DNA of 64,000 nt from Dokdonella sp. (lineage in GTDB: Bacteria; Pseudomonadota; Gammaproteobacteria; Xanthomonadales; Rhodanobacteraceae): the NCBI GenBank assembly GCA_024707225.1, contig JANQAE010000001.1, positions 1,240,001 through 1,304,000 of the forward strand, read 5' to 3'. Both the position numbers and the translations under genes were made by a program. This document shows, one piece after another, positions 31,272 through 43,726 of this stretch. Under the pieces are notes generated by a model. It had not been told where the DNA came from and searched no databases. It saw only the letters and a program-made list of their open reading frames with translations. The first letter of the stretch is position 1, and every line of letters starts with the position of its first letter.

Positions 31272-31370
31272 TGTGTACTGATCTCTACATAGCCTGATCG
31301 GATCATAGGTGATTCTCTAATCTTCGAGTACGCATCAAGCTGGCTCCGCACTCACCCACGGAGCATTGCA
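31272..31370. promoter_or_regulatory. Divergent LysR-type control region
   Basis: A 99-bp AT-richer gap between the LysR gene and its divergent neighbour. It contains interrupted dyads such as ATCGGATCATAGGTGAT around 31296-31312 that could hold T-N11-A binding sites. A GGAG Shine-Dalgarno precedes ATG 31371. The operator position is inferred from layout only. Confidence 0.4.
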
Positions 31371-31700
31371 ATGAACGATCTGAACCTGCCCGAGCCGATC
31401 GCGGCCTACTTCGATGCCGACCGCCGCGATGGCCAGGCCGTCGCCCGCTGCTTCACCAAGGACGGTGTCATCCTCGACGAGGGCAAGACCCATGCGGGCG
31501 TTGCCGCGATCGAGGCCTGGAAGAACGCGGCATCCGCCAAGTACGCCTACACCGCCGAGCCGCACACGCTGCAGACGCAAGGGCGCAGCCACATCGTCAC
31601 CAGCCGGGTATCCGGCGACTTCCCCGGCAGCCCGGTGGACCTGCGTTACACCTTCATCCTCGAGCGCGGCAAGATCGCCTCGCTGGAGGTCGCGCCATGA
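31371..31700 (+). CDS. NTF2-like/SnoaL-fold protein
   Basis: 109 residues forming one NTF2-like alpha+beta barrel (PIAAYFDADRRDGQAVARCF at the start, then DGVILDEGKTHAGVAAIEAW and RYTFILERGKIASLEV at the end). Members bind or isomerise small hydrophobic compounds, or have no known activity. The stop overlaps the SDR start as ATGA (31697-31700), so the two are co-translated and may act on the same compound. Good GGAG Shine-Dalgarno. The specific role is unknown. Confidence 0.85.
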   Translation: MNDLNLPEPIAAYFDADRRDGQAVARCFTKDGVILDEGKTHAGVAAIEAWKNAASAKYAYTAEPHTLQTQGRSHIVTSRVSGDFPGSPVDLRYTFILERGKIASLEVAP

Positions 31701-32479
31701 ATTTCGACCTCCACCTGGCCGGCAAGCGCGTCCTCGTCACCGGCGGCACGCGCGGCATCGGGGCGGCCGTCGTCGAGCGGCTGTCGCAGCTCGAAGCACG
31801 GATCGTGGCGACCGCGCGCTCGGAGCCGGAGCAGCCCCTCGGCGACGTGCACTACGTGGCGGCCGATCTGGCCACGGCCGAGGGGGTTCATCAGGCCGCG
31901 GAGAAGGCGCTGCGCCATCTCGGCGGCATCGACGTCCTGATTCACGTGGCCGGCGGGTCGTCGGCACCTGCGGGCGGCTTCGCGAGGCTGGACGATGCGC
32001 AGTGGGCCGAGGCGCTCGACTTGAACCTGATGTCGGCCGTGCGGCTCGATCGCGCGTTGCTGCCTTCGATGATCGCGCAGGGATCCGGCGTGATCCTGCA
32101 CGTGACGTCGATTCAACGCGTCCTGCCGCTGCACGACGCCACGATCGCCTATGCCGCCGCCAAGGCTGCGCTGTCGACCTACAGCAAGGCGCTGTCCAAG
32201 GAAGTCACGCCCCAGGGCGTACGCGTCGTCCGCGTCTCGCCGGGCTGGGTCGAGACCGAAGCCGCGGTCGATTTCCTCGGCGGTATCGCGGCCAATGCGG
32301 GCACGGACTACGAGGGTGCCAGGCAGATGGTCATGCAGGCGCTCGGCGGGATTCCGTTGGGACGTCCGGCCCAACCCGGTGAAGTGGCCGATCTCGTCGC
32401 GTTCCTGGTCTCGCCGAGGGCCGCGTCGATTTCGGGAGCCGAATACACGATCGACGGCGGAACCGTGCCGACCGTGTGA
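31697..32479 (+). CDS. Short-chain dehydrogenase/reductase (SDR)
   Basis: 260 residues, classical SDR. The cofactor loop is VTGGTRGIGAA (TGxxxGIG), the structural motif IHVAGGS replaces the usual NAG, the catalytic Ser is in VTSIQ and the YAAAK motif gives Tyr and Lys. The C-terminus SGAEYTIDGGT is typical. ARSEP after the second strand is more consistent with NADPH than NADH. Operonic with the NTF2-like gene and probably controlled by the divergent LysR regulator. Substrate unknown. Confidence 0.93.
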   Translation: MNFDLHLAGKRVLVTGGTRGIGAAVVERLSQLEARIVATARSEPEQPLGDVHYVAADLATAEGVHQAAEKALRHLGGIDVLIHVAGGSSAPAGGFARLDDAQWAEALDLNLMSAVRLDRALLPSMIAQGSGVILHVTSIQRVLPLHDATIAYAAAKAALSTYSKALSKEVTPQGVRVVRVSPGWVETEAAVDFLGGIAANAGTDYEGARQMVMQALGGIPLGRPAQPGEVADLVAFLVSPRAASISGAEYTIDGGTVPTV

Positions 32480-32711
32480 CGGCGGCTGGCGGGCACATCG
32501 GCACGCAAGCGCGGCTGCATCCGGGAGCAGGCTTTCCCGCCGATGTGCCTGTCGATCCGAGATCGGCGGCCAGCCGCCGCAACGAAGGACGATGGATCAA
32601 GTTATCAGGACTTTTTGTTGCTGATCGTTCGTCCTGCGCACGCAAAGTAGCCCTGCCGGCCAATGCCGCGCACCACGAAACATCCCATCACCACCGCCCG
32701 AGGATACGACC

Positions 32712-33503
32712 ATGTTCAAGCTGATTCCCGCCGTGCTCGCCGCCGCCCTGGCGGCCGGTTTCACCCCCGCCGCTCATGCCGACGATGTCGCGTCCTCGCG
32801 CAATGGCGGACCGATCAGGAACGTCGTCCTGGTGCATGGCGCGTTCGCCGACGGTGCCGGCTGGCGACCGGTCTACGACGATCTGACCGCACGCGGCTAT
32901 CGCGTCTCGATCGTGCAGAATCCGCTGACCTCGCTCGCCGACGACGTGCAGGCTACGCGCCGTGTGCTCGACCGGCAGGACGGCCCTGCGATCCTGGTCG
33001 GACATTCCTGGGGCGGCACGGTGATCACCGAGGCCGGCGTCCACGACAAGGTCGCCGGCCTGGTCTACGTCTCGGCGCTCGCGCCGGACGCGGGCGAGAC
33101 CACCGCCCAGCAGTACGAGGGCTTCGCGCCGACGCCCGAGTTCGTGATCGAGACCGGCAGCGACGGCTACGGCTTCATCAGCCCAGCCAAGTTCAAGGCG
33201 GGCTTCGCCCACGACACCACCGATGCCGACGCGGCATTCCTGCGCGATTCGCAGGTGCCGATCAACATGTCGGTGTTCGGCACCAGGCTGACGCAGGCCG
33301 CGTGGCGCACGAAGCCGAGCTGGGCCGTGATCGCCACCGAGGACAAGGCGTTCGACCAGGCCATGCTGATCCACATGGCCGAGCGCATCCAGGCGCGCAT
33401 CACCAAGGTCTCGGCCAGCCACGCGGTCTTCATGACCCAGCCGAAGGTGGTCGCCGACACGATCGACCAGGCGGCCAGGCAAGCGGGTCGCGCGACCAAG
33501 TAA
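32712..33503 (+). CDS. Secreted alpha/beta hydrolase
   Basis: 263 residues with a signal peptide (MFKLIPAVLAAALAAGF, cleavage near AHA-DD). Alpha/beta hydrolase fold: oxyanion HGAFADG, nucleophile elbow VGHSWGG, acid probably in ATEDKAF, and catalytic His in KVSASHAVFM. It resembles the small EstC-like hydrolase group related to plant hydroxynitrile lyases and methylesterases. It has its own GAGGATAC Shine-Dalgarno, lies 232 bases after the SDR and ends at a strong terminator. Located in the periplasm; substrate unknown. Confidence 0.88.
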   Translation: MFKLIPAVLAAALAAGFTPAAHADDVASSRNGGPIRNVVLVHGAFADGAGWRPVYDDLTARGYRVSIVQNPLTSLADDVQATRRVLDRQDGPAILVGHSWGGTVITEAGVHDKVAGLVYVSALAPDAGETTAQQYEGFAPTPEFVIETGSDGYGFISPAKFKAGFAHDTTDADAAFLRDSQVPINMSVFGTRLTQAAWRTKPSWAVIATEDKAFDQAMLIHMAERIQARITKVSASHAVFMTQPKVVADTIDQAARQAGRATK

Positions 33504-33519
33504 GACTGGGCTTGGAAAC

Positions 33520-33562
33520 GCCGGACGCCGACACCCCTGGTCGCGTCCGGCTTTTCTCTTTC
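33520..33562 (+). terminator. Rho-independent terminator of the hydrolase gene
   Basis: GCCGGACGC (33520-33528) pairs with GCGTCCGGC (33543-33551), a 9-bp stem with a 14-base loop, followed directly by TTTTCTCTTTC. Confidence 0.8.
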
Positions 33563-33920
33563 GAGACATACACGCCGCCGCCCCCCATTGCAGGCGACCG
33601 CGCCCGGCTCTGTGGCGCGCTCCATTGCTCGCGGCATTCCTCTTCCACGACGACGCCCCCTTTCCTCCTCGGACCGGAATGGAACGCGTCGACGGCGTCG
33701 AGCACCTTTTGGTCCTCCGCCCGCGCGACACGAGGCCACTTGCCGACGCGCGGGAGACGCGCTCGCGCGATGCGGTCGCACCAAGCTTTGCTTCGCGCCC
33801 GGAACGATCGACGTCCTATCCACGCCCGGGCGCATCTGGCAGGGTATGCGGACCCTGGCGAGGAGCAGCCCCGATCCGCCCCCCAAGACTGGCTGCCCAG
33901 AACATGAAATATCGATCTTG
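33563..33920. other. Upstream region of mutS, no gene seen
   Basis: 358 bases between the terminator and mutS. ORFs here are Arg/Pro-rich shadows. The last 40 bases are AT-richer (ATGAAATATCGATCTTG). A promoter is likely but no clear -35/-10 pair was found. Confidence 0.5.
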
Positions 33921-36484
<2,564 letters not shown>

Positions 36485-36486
36485 CG

Positions 36487-37715
36487 ATGAGCGCCGTCTC
36501 GATCGGACCGCCCGCGGCGGCGACCGGCGGCATCGGCCGCCTCGACGGCGTGGACCTGCTGCGCGGGCTGTCGATCCTGCTGGTCGTGATCCATCACCTC
36601 TCGCTGCGCATCCCGCTGCGCGACGGCTGGCTCGAGACCTTCCTGCCGAGGCGCTTCCTGACCACGCTGATGTACGACGGCTACGAAGGCGTGTTCGTGT
36701 TCTTCGTGATCTCCGGCTTCCTGATCGCCGGCAACGCGATCTCGCGCTGGGGCAGCCTTGCGGCCATCGAGCCGCGCCGCTTCTACGCACTGCGCGCCGC
36801 GCGCATCCTGCCGTCGCTGGCGCTGGTCGTCGCGGTCCTCAGCGTCCTGCATCTGGCCGGCGTGCCGTACCACGTGATCGATCGCGAGGGCCAGTCGCTC
36901 GGCCGCGCGCTGCTCGCGGTCGCCGGCCTGCACCTGAACTGGTACGAAGGCCGGACCGGCTACCTGCCCGGCGGCTGGGACGTGCTGTGGTCGCTGTCGA
37001 TCGAGGAGGCGTTCTATCTCGGCTTTCCGCTGCTGTGCCTGCTGCTGCGCCGGCAGGCGCTGCTGGTCGCCGTGCTGGCCGCGCTGGCCTTGTCGCTGCC
37101 GTGGACGCGCGCGGCGCTGGCCGGCAACGACGTCTGGCAGGAAAAGGCCTATCTGCCCGGCATGGCCGCGATCGCGGCCGGCATCCTCGCCGCATTGGCG
37201 GCGGCGCGCTGGCCGCGCGCACCGCGCTGGCTGACGGTCGCGGCCGCGCTGCTCGGCAGTGCCGGTCTGGCGACGGCACTGCTGTTCGCGTACCGGCTGT
37301 GGCCGCTGCTGCGCGACGGCTATCTGCTGGTGCTGACGCTGTCGACGGCACTGCTGCTGCTCGCGCTGTCGTGGGAGGCGCAGGGGGTCGGGTCCGCGCC
37401 GTGCGCGGCGTGGGCTGGCTGCAGGCGATGGGCCGGCGCAGCTACGAGATCTATCTGACGCACATGTTCGTCGTGTTCGCGGTCGTCGCGATCCACCAGG
37501 CCGTCGGCGCGGACACGTACTGGGGCTTCCTGTGGCACCTGCCGACCGTGCTGGCGGCCTGGGCACTCGGCGCGCTGCTGGCCCGCTTCTGGTCGGACCC
37601 GATCAACCGGCGCTGGCGTGCCGGGCTCGATCGCCGCAACGGCTCGGCGCAGACCGCTGGCAGCGCACCGAGTCTTGATGGGATCATCGCCGGCCCAGCC
37701 GCTTCGCGATCGTGA
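36487..37715 (+). CDS. Acyltransferase-3 family membrane protein (one frameshift)
   Basis: About 409 residues, ~10 membrane helices, inner-membrane O-acyltransferase of the AT3/OafA superfamily. These decorate lipopolysaccharide, exopolysaccharide or small molecules. Landmarks: the opening RLDGVDLLRGLSILLVVIHH (conserved R and H), GVFVFFVISGFLI, and YALRAARILPSL. The frame breaks in the GGGGG run at 37383-37387; one more G gives AQGGRVRAV and then the last helices (RRSYEIYLTHMFVV). Begins 2 bases after the mutS stop. No fused SGNH domain, unlike its downstream neighbour. Confidence 0.88.
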
Positions 37716-37806
37716 GACACGCCTGCATGGACCTGCGCGACACCCGTTTCCGACCGGCCGGCATCATGCCCGGCCCGGCTGCGCTCGGCACTGGCGCGGG
37801 GCCGCG

Positions 37807-39940
37807 ATGAGCGCGGCGCTGCCGTTGCCGGCCGACGCCGCGCCGGCTGCTCCGCTGCCGCGCGGCGGCCATCCGGTCGCGGCGCCGTACGTGCCGCATA
37901 TCGACGGCCTGCGCGCGATCGCGGTGCTCGCGGTGATCGTCTATCACCTGCACAAGACCTGGCTGCCCGGCGGCTTTGCCGGCGTCGACGTGTTCTTCGT
38001 GATCTCCGGCTTCGTCGTCAGCGCGTCGGTCAGCCGGTGGAGCGGCGGACTCGGCGGCTTTCTGTCGTATTTCTATGCGCGCCGCATCCAGCGCATCGCG
38101 CCGGCCCTGATCGCCTGCCTGCTGGTGACCGGCCTGCTGTGCATGCTGTTCGTGCCGGCCGCCTGGCTCAGCACGGCGGTCGAGACGACCGGGCTGCGCG
38201 CGTTCTTCGGCATCAGCAACCTGTTCCTCGCCCATCACACCGAGAGCTACTTCTCGACGTTGTCGGAGTACAACCCGTACACGCATACCTGGTCGCTCGG
38301 CGTCGAGGAGCAGTTCTATCTGCTGTTCCCGCTGCTGTTCTTCGTCTGGACCCGCTGGCGGACGCCGCCGCGACGTCTGCATCGGCGTATTTGCGCTGGC
38401 GACGCTGGCGTCCCTGCTGCACGCGCGTCATCTGGCGACGGCCAATCCGTCGGCCGGCTTCTACCTGACGACGACGCGCTTCTGGGAACTGGCCGGCGGC
38501 GTCCTGCTGTTCCAGTGCCTGCACCGCGCCTGCGCGACGGCACCGGTCTCGGCAATCGCGCGGCATGCGACGGCGCTCGGTGCCTGGGCGTCGCTGGTGC
38601 TGCTCGTCGCAGGCCTGGTCGTGTCCGAGCCGGCGGCGTTCGCGTTTCCGGGCGCGTTGCTGCCGGTGGCGGCGACGCTCGGCCTGCTCGGCTGCCTGCA
38701 CGTCGCCGGCAGCGGTTCCGTGCTGCGCCGCGCGCTGGCGAGCGCGCCGATGGTCTACGTCGGCAAGCGCTCGTATTCGCTGTATCTGTGGCACTGGCCG
38801 ATCTTCGTACTGCTGCGCTGGACGCTGGGCCTGGAAACGCCGAACCAGCTGATCGCGGCGGTCGTCGCGACCTTCGTCGCGGCCGAGCTGTCCTACCGCC
38901 TGATCGAACGCCCGTTCCGCTACGCGACCTGGCTGCGCCGCTGGCCGCGGCCCGGCATCATCGCGGCGGGTCTGGCGGTGATCGTCTCGGCCTGGTGGCT
39001 GTCCGACCGCGTCACCGGTCTGCGTCCGCAGTATTCGCTCAGCACGGTCAGCCGCCACGCTCACGACTGGTACACCGGCTACACCTGGGCGGTCGAGGAC
39101 AAACCCGGCTGCGTGCTCGATCTCAAGGACGACAGCGCCAATCCGGCACCGGTCTGGGTCCTCACGCGGCGCGGCTGCCCGGAGCAGCCGGCGTCGGACC
39201 GCACGATCTTCGCGATCGGCGACTCGCATACGATCTCGTACTCGGCGATGCTCAGCGAACACGTCGTGCGCACCGGCTCGACCGTCCTGCTCTATCCGAA
39301 CCTCGGCTGCACGTTCGCGAGCCTGCAGCCGCAACGCGAGACCGGCCAGTGCCCGGCCCAGGGCAAGACCGCGATCGACGACGTCCTCGCGCGTGCCAGG
39401 CCGGGCGACGTGCTGTTTCTCGCCGCGCTGCGTCTGACGCGCCTGAGCACCGCGGTGGGACCGGAGAACGAGCAGGCCGCCTGGCAGACGATGATCGGGC
39501 CGGACTATCTGCGCGGCCGCCGCGACGCCGAGCAGGCCCTGGTGGCCCTGCTCGAGCCGGTCGCCGCGCGCGGCGTGCAGATCGTGTTCGAGGCGCCCAA
39601 GCCGCTGCTGAAGGTCTCCCCGTTCCGCTGTGCGGACTTCTTCAATGCCGGCAATCCGGTCTGCCGTGGCGGCATGGCCGAGTCGCGCGAGATGCTCGAA
39701 CGCTACCGCCAGCCGGTGCTCGACAGCTATGCGCGCATCGTCGCGCAGCTGCCGTCGGTCCACGTCTGGGATCCGTTTCCGCTGCTGTGCGAGCCGACGA
39801 TCTGTCCGGCGCTGCGCGACGGCCGACCGCTGTTCTTCGACGGCGACCATCTCAGCGCCTACGGCAACCACCTGCTCTATCCGCACTTCGAGGAAGCGCT
39901 CAGTCGAGCGACTATGCCGGTGGAAGGCAATCACGGATGA
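37807..39940 (+). CDS. OafA-like acyltransferase with C-terminal SGNH domain (one frameshift)
   Basis: About 711 residues. The N-terminal AT3 membrane domain (YVPHIDGLRAIAVLAVIVYH, VDVFFVISGFVVS, YARRIQRIAPAL, WSLGVEEQFYLLFPLLF) is joined to a periplasmic SGNH hydrolase-like domain with the nucleophile block IFAIGDSHT and the catalytic DGDHLSAYG near the end. This layout is that of O-antigen/peptidoglycan-type O-acetyltransferases. A one-base shift lies near 38362-38378; dropping a base restores RRRDVCIGVFALATL. Starts 91 bases after the previous acyltransferase, so one operon is likely. The acceptor glycan is unknown. Confidence 0.9.
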
Positions 39941-40109
39941 GCTTCGTCGTCCACTTTGCAGTCAGCCGCCGATCAGATGCACCGACGAGAGGGAGCGGCT
40001 CGACGGCAGTGCTGGCGATGTGGGTACCCGACATCGTCGACGAGTACGCGCCACGGGAGGTCCAGGTGCGTCGTGGGAATTTCGACGATGTCGATGGATC
40101 CGGCTTTCT

Positions 40110-41024
40110 TCAGACATCGCCAGGCAGACCCAGCATCATTCTGAATACGGCCATCCCCAGCTGCTGCAGGGTTGCTTCCGTTGCGCTCTGCTGCACGACA
40201 ACGATGCAGTAGGTAATGCGTACAGCGCCCACGATCGCCACGAGATCACGCACGATCCTCAGCAATCGATGCTGATGAAGATCGAACAAACGCTCGGCGA
40301 GTCCTTTCGGCGTATTTATCAGCAGCAATACCGTCATCAGCGATGTCACGACAGTGAACAGCGCGAATTCTGACGGAAGTGATGAAAGCAGAATCATCCG
40401 ACATGCGACGAATGTCGCCGTCAGCGCGGATGCAATCAGGACGAGCAGAACCAGCGTACTCGTAACGGTCGCCAGTACCGCTACCGGTGTCGCAGCGAAC
40501 TGGTGCGCGTTTGCGCTGACCTGATATACAAACTCCCTCGAAATCGCCATCTTGAGGGACGCGCAACACCCGTAAAGCACGTCGAACGCGATCCTCAGCG
40601 CGAACACGAGGCAGAGCAGCTTGACGATAAACCAAGTGCCGCTGGTGCTTGCGAACCATGCCTTCAAAATCGAAGGCTCTCCTTCGAAGAGCAAATATCG
40701 ACCCGACGCCGTGCTGCGGAGCACCGTGATGATGTCTCCGCAGCTGGGCCCACTCGCGGCACCCATAACTCGATGCAGCCAAGTCAACTGCCTGGGCTCG
40801 GCCCCCTCGCACTTCCATCTATTGCACCGGTTGCCCAGATATGGCTCATCGGTGTAGTCCGTGATGATCTCGTACAGGGGTTCACTTTCGTGAAGCGGGA
40901 TGATCTTGCAGTCCAGAACACTGGCCTGCAGTGATTCTCCGGTCATGTAGATGTGGGCAGGGATGACGAACGACCATGTGAAGACGCCGGCCCCGACGAT
41001 GATCAAAAGCAACCTCTGGATCAT
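40110..41024 (-). CDS. Orphan multi-pass membrane protein of lower GC content
   Basis: 304 residues that I do not recognise. Predicted helices: residues ~4-22, ~131-151, ~180-207, ~220-236 and ~259-278. Between the first two lies a loop of about 105 residues with Cys pairs (CNRWKC and later SGPSCGD) that may be extracytoplasmic. The start at ATG 41022-41024 has a strong GAGGGGG Shine-Dalgarno. Base and codon use differ clearly from the neighbours, with many A/T third positions, suggesting recent acquisition. It runs opposite to the flanking genes and has no partner. Confidence 0.7.
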   Translation of the reverse strand: MIQRLLLIIVGAGVFTWSFVIPAHIYMTGESLQASVLDCKIIPLHESEPLYEIITDYTDEPYLGNRCNRWKCEGAEPRQLTWLHRVMGAASGPSCGDIITVLRSTASGRYLLFEGEPSILKAWFASTSGTWFIVKLLCLVFALRIAFDVLYGCCASLKMAISREFVYQVSANAHQFAATPVAVLATVTSTLVLLVLIASALTATFVACRMILLSSLPSEFALFTVVTSLMTVLLLINTPKGLAERLFDLHQHRLLRIVRDLVAIVGAVRITYCIVVVQQSATEATLQQLGMAVFRMMLGLPGDV

Positions 41025-41315
41025 GGCCCCCTCGTCCGTTGATCCCAACTCTTCTTTCCATGCACGCGGAAAAGTGGCTGTCTACCGCGATCCGACGCGC
41101 GAACGATGACGAGATGCAAGATCGAAAGCAAGACGACGGAATGCCGGCGCAGCACGATGCGTCGGCGAGCCAATGAGCACGCGTTCAACGCGACAGGCGA
41201 TGCGTCGGCTCTCCCGATCGGCTGGAACCGCCCCGAGCGGGTTGACGCCGGTCTGTCTCGGCGCAGCCGCAAGCCGAACTGCTAGGATGCCGCGACCGCC
41301 GCACCGGAGCCGCGC

Positions 41316-42031
41316 GTGCCCGCATCGACCGTCGTCAACTACTGGCCGCTGCTCGGCATCGCGGTCGTCGTCGCCGGATTCGCGCTGCGTCGCAATCCGG
41401 TCCTGGTCGTCGTGATCGCCGGCCTCGTCAGCGGCCTGGCCGCCGGCTTCGGGCCGGGCGAGCTGCTCGGGCTGCTCGGCACCGCCTTCGTCGAGAACCG
41501 CGCGCTGCTGATGTTCCTGCTGACGCTGCCGGCGATCGGCCTGCTCGAGCGCTACGGGCTGCGCGAGCGCGCGCGCGACTGGATCGCCGGCTTTCGCGGC
41601 ATGAACCTGTCGCGTTTCCAGATCGCCTACCTGGCGGTGCGCCAGCTGACCAGCATGGCCGGCCTGACCCACGTCGCCGGCCATGCGCAGACGGTGCGGC
41701 CGCTGGCCGCGCCGATGAGCGAGGCCGCGCCGAGCGCGAGCTCGGTCCGCTGTCGCCGGTCGAACGCGACCGCGTCCGCGCGATGACGGCCGCGACCGAC
41801 AACGTCGGACTGTTCTTCGGCGAGGACGTGTTCGTCGCGATCGGCGCGGTGCTGCTGATCCAGGGCTTCTTCGCGCGCAACGGCATCGTGCTCGAGCCGT
41901 TGACGATCGCGCTGTGGGCGCTGCCGACCGCGCTGGCCGCGTTCGCGATCCACGCGATGCGGCTGTGGCTGTTCCGCCGTGCGCTGCGGCGCGGCCGGCA
42001 GGCGGCGGGAGCGGCCGATGCTGCGGATTGA
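41316..42031 (+). CDS. DUF969 protein, probable 5-oxoproline transporter subunit (one frameshift)
   Basis: About 238 residues with about six membrane helices; DUF969 family. Starts at GTG 41316 (VPASTVVNYWPLLGIAVVV). The body includes LLTLPAIGLLERYGLRERA, LTSMAGLTHVAGHAQTVRPL and, after the shift, AATDNVGLFFGEDVFVAIGA. One missing G near 41731-41734 joins the halves as MSEAAAERELGPLSPVERD. Family knowledge: DUF969 and DUF979 proteins occur as pairs next to pyroglutamate-handling genes and are annotated as a 5-oxoproline transporter. The pair plus pcp is exactly the layout here. Confidence 0.85.
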
Positions 42032-42989
42032 GTATCTGTATGCGCTGATCGCCGTGCTGCTCGCCTGCACGGCGGTCTACAACCTGCGCGAGCGCCGCTA
42101 TGCGATGGCGGCGTTCTGGCTGATCCTCGGCGTGCCGTTCGCGTTCGGCGACGCGATCCTCGCCGCCGCGCGCGAGGGCTCGGCCTGGCCGGCCCGGGCG
42201 GCCGGCGCCGGCCTGATCGCGCTCGGCCTGCTCGCGGCCGGTAGCCGCCTCGGCGGCGAGCCGGACGGCGCCGAGGCCGCCGCACGGCGTCGCCTCTGGG
42301 CCGACCGGCTCGGCAACCGGCTGTTCTGGCCGGCCCTGTCGATTCCGCTGCTGACCCTGCTGCTGTTCTTCGGCGGCGGACATCTGAGCTGGAACGGCCG
42401 CACGCTGCTCGACCCGAAGGCGCTGACGCTGAGCGCGCTGGCGATCGCGAGCCTGATCGCGCTGGCCGGCGCGCTGCGCGTGACGCGCGCCGCGCCGCTC
42501 GAGGCGCTCGGCGAAGGCCGGCGTCTGATCGACGCGCTCGGCTGGGCCGTGCTGCTGCCGATGGTGCTGGCGACGCTCGGCGGCGTGTTCGCGGCGACCG
42601 GCGTCGGCGGCGCGGTCGCGGACCTGATCGGCCGTGTGATCCCGACCGACAACCGCTACGCCTGCCTGCTCGCGTTCGCACTCGGCATGGTGTTCTTCAC
42701 GGTCGTCATGGGCAACGCATTCGCGGCGTTTCCGGTCATGATGGCCGGCATCGGCCTGCCCCTGCTGATCCGCCAGCACGGCGCGGATCCGGCGATCCTC
42801 GGCGCGGTCGGCATGCTGACCGGCTACTGCGGCACCTTGCTGACGCCGATGGCCGCCAACTTCAACATCGTGCCGGCGGTGCTGCTCGAACTGCCGGACC
42901 AGCATGCGGTGATCCGCGCGCAGGCCGGCACCGCGCTGCCGCTGATGGTCTTCAATGTGGTGCTGATGGCCTGGCTGGTGTTTGCATGA
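42018..42989 (+). CDS. DUF979 protein, probable 5-oxoproline transporter subunit
   Basis: 323 residues, about eight to nine membrane helices; DUF979 family. Conserved blocks: EYLYALIAVLLACTAVYNLR, FAATGVGGAVADLIGRVIPT, VMGNAFAAFPVM, GYCGTLLTPMAANFNIVPA. The ATG overlaps the DUF969 coding end by 14 bases, with GGGAG just upstream inside that gene, and its stop overlaps the pcp start (ATGA at 42986-42989). Three overlapping genes argue that uptake and release of 5-oxoproline are linked. Confidence 0.88.
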   Translation: MLRIEYLYALIAVLLACTAVYNLRERRYAMAAFWLILGVPFAFGDAILAAAREGSAWPARAAGAGLIALGLLAAGSRLGGEPDGAEAAARRRLWADRLGNRLFWPALSIPLLTLLLFFGGGHLSWNGRTLLDPKALTLSALAIASLIALAGALRVTRAAPLEALGEGRRLIDALGWAVLLPMVLATLGGVFAATGVGGAVADLIGRVIPTDNRYACLLAFALGMVFFTVVMGNAFAAFPVMMAGIGLPLLIRQHGADPAILGAVGMLTGYCGTLLTPMAANFNIVPAVLLELPDQHAVIRAQAGTALPLMVFNVVLMAWLVFA

Positions 42990-43669
42990 CGACCCGACGC
43001 AACAGCACCGCCGCGAGATCGGCACCCTGCGTGTTGCTGACCGGGTTCGAGGCGTTCGACGGGGCGGCGGTCAATCCGTCGCAGGCGATCGTCGAACGGC
43101 TCGACGGGCGCCGCATCGGCGGCCGCCGCATCGTCGGCGCGACGCTGCCGGTCGCGTTCGCGCGTACCGGGCCGCTGCTGCGCGATCTGCTCGAGCGACA
43201 TCGTCCGGAGCTGGTGATCGCACTCGGCCAGGCCGGCGGCCGCGCCGAACTCTCGTTCGAGCGCGTCGCGGTGAACCTCCTCGACGCGCGCATCGCCGAC
43301 AACGACGGCGCGCAGCCGGTCGACCGGCCGGTGATCGCCGATGCGCCGGCGGCCTATTTCTCGACGCTGCCGGTCAAGGCGATCGTCGCCGACCTGCAGA
43401 TGCGCGGGATCCCGGCCGCGCTGTCGCTGAGCGCCGGCAGCTACGTCTGCAACCAGGTGTTCTTCGTACTCGCGCATCTGCTCGCGACGCGGCAGCCGGC
43501 CGCGCGCGGCGGCTTCGTCCATGTGCCGTGGCTGCCGGTGCAGACCGCCGGCCGGCCCGGCCAGCCGAGCATGGCGCTGGAGACGATGGTCGAGGGCGTC
43601 GCCGCGGCGATCGCCTGCGCGGCATCGACGACCGAGGATCTGCACATCGCCGGCGGCAGCACGCACTGA
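42986..43669 (+). CDS. pcp: Pyroglutamyl-peptidase I
   Basis: 227 residues, cysteine peptidase of family C15 that removes N-terminal pyroglutamate (5-oxoproline) from peptides in the cytoplasm. The catalytic triad is visible: Glu in LSFERVAVNL, Cys in SAGSYVCNQVF, His in GGFVHVPWLP. The opening CVLLTGFEAFDGAAVNPS is the family signature. The product, 5-oxoproline, matches the presumed substrate of the overlapping DUF969-DUF979 transporter. Confidence 0.95.
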   Translation: MTTRRNSTAARSAPCVLLTGFEAFDGAAVNPSQAIVERLDGRRIGGRRIVGATLPVAFARTGPLLRDLLERHRPELVIALGQAGGRAELSFERVAVNLLDARIADNDGAQPVDRPVIADAPAAYFSTLPVKAIVADLQMRGIPAALSLSAGSYVCNQVFFVLAHLLATRQPAARGGFVHVPWLPVQTAGRPGQPSMALETMVEGVAAAIACAASTTEDLHIAGGSTH

Positions 43670-43726
43670 GCGACCAGCGCCGCGGCGCGGCGCGGCGTCC
43701 GATCGCATCGCACGCTGCGGCCGCGC

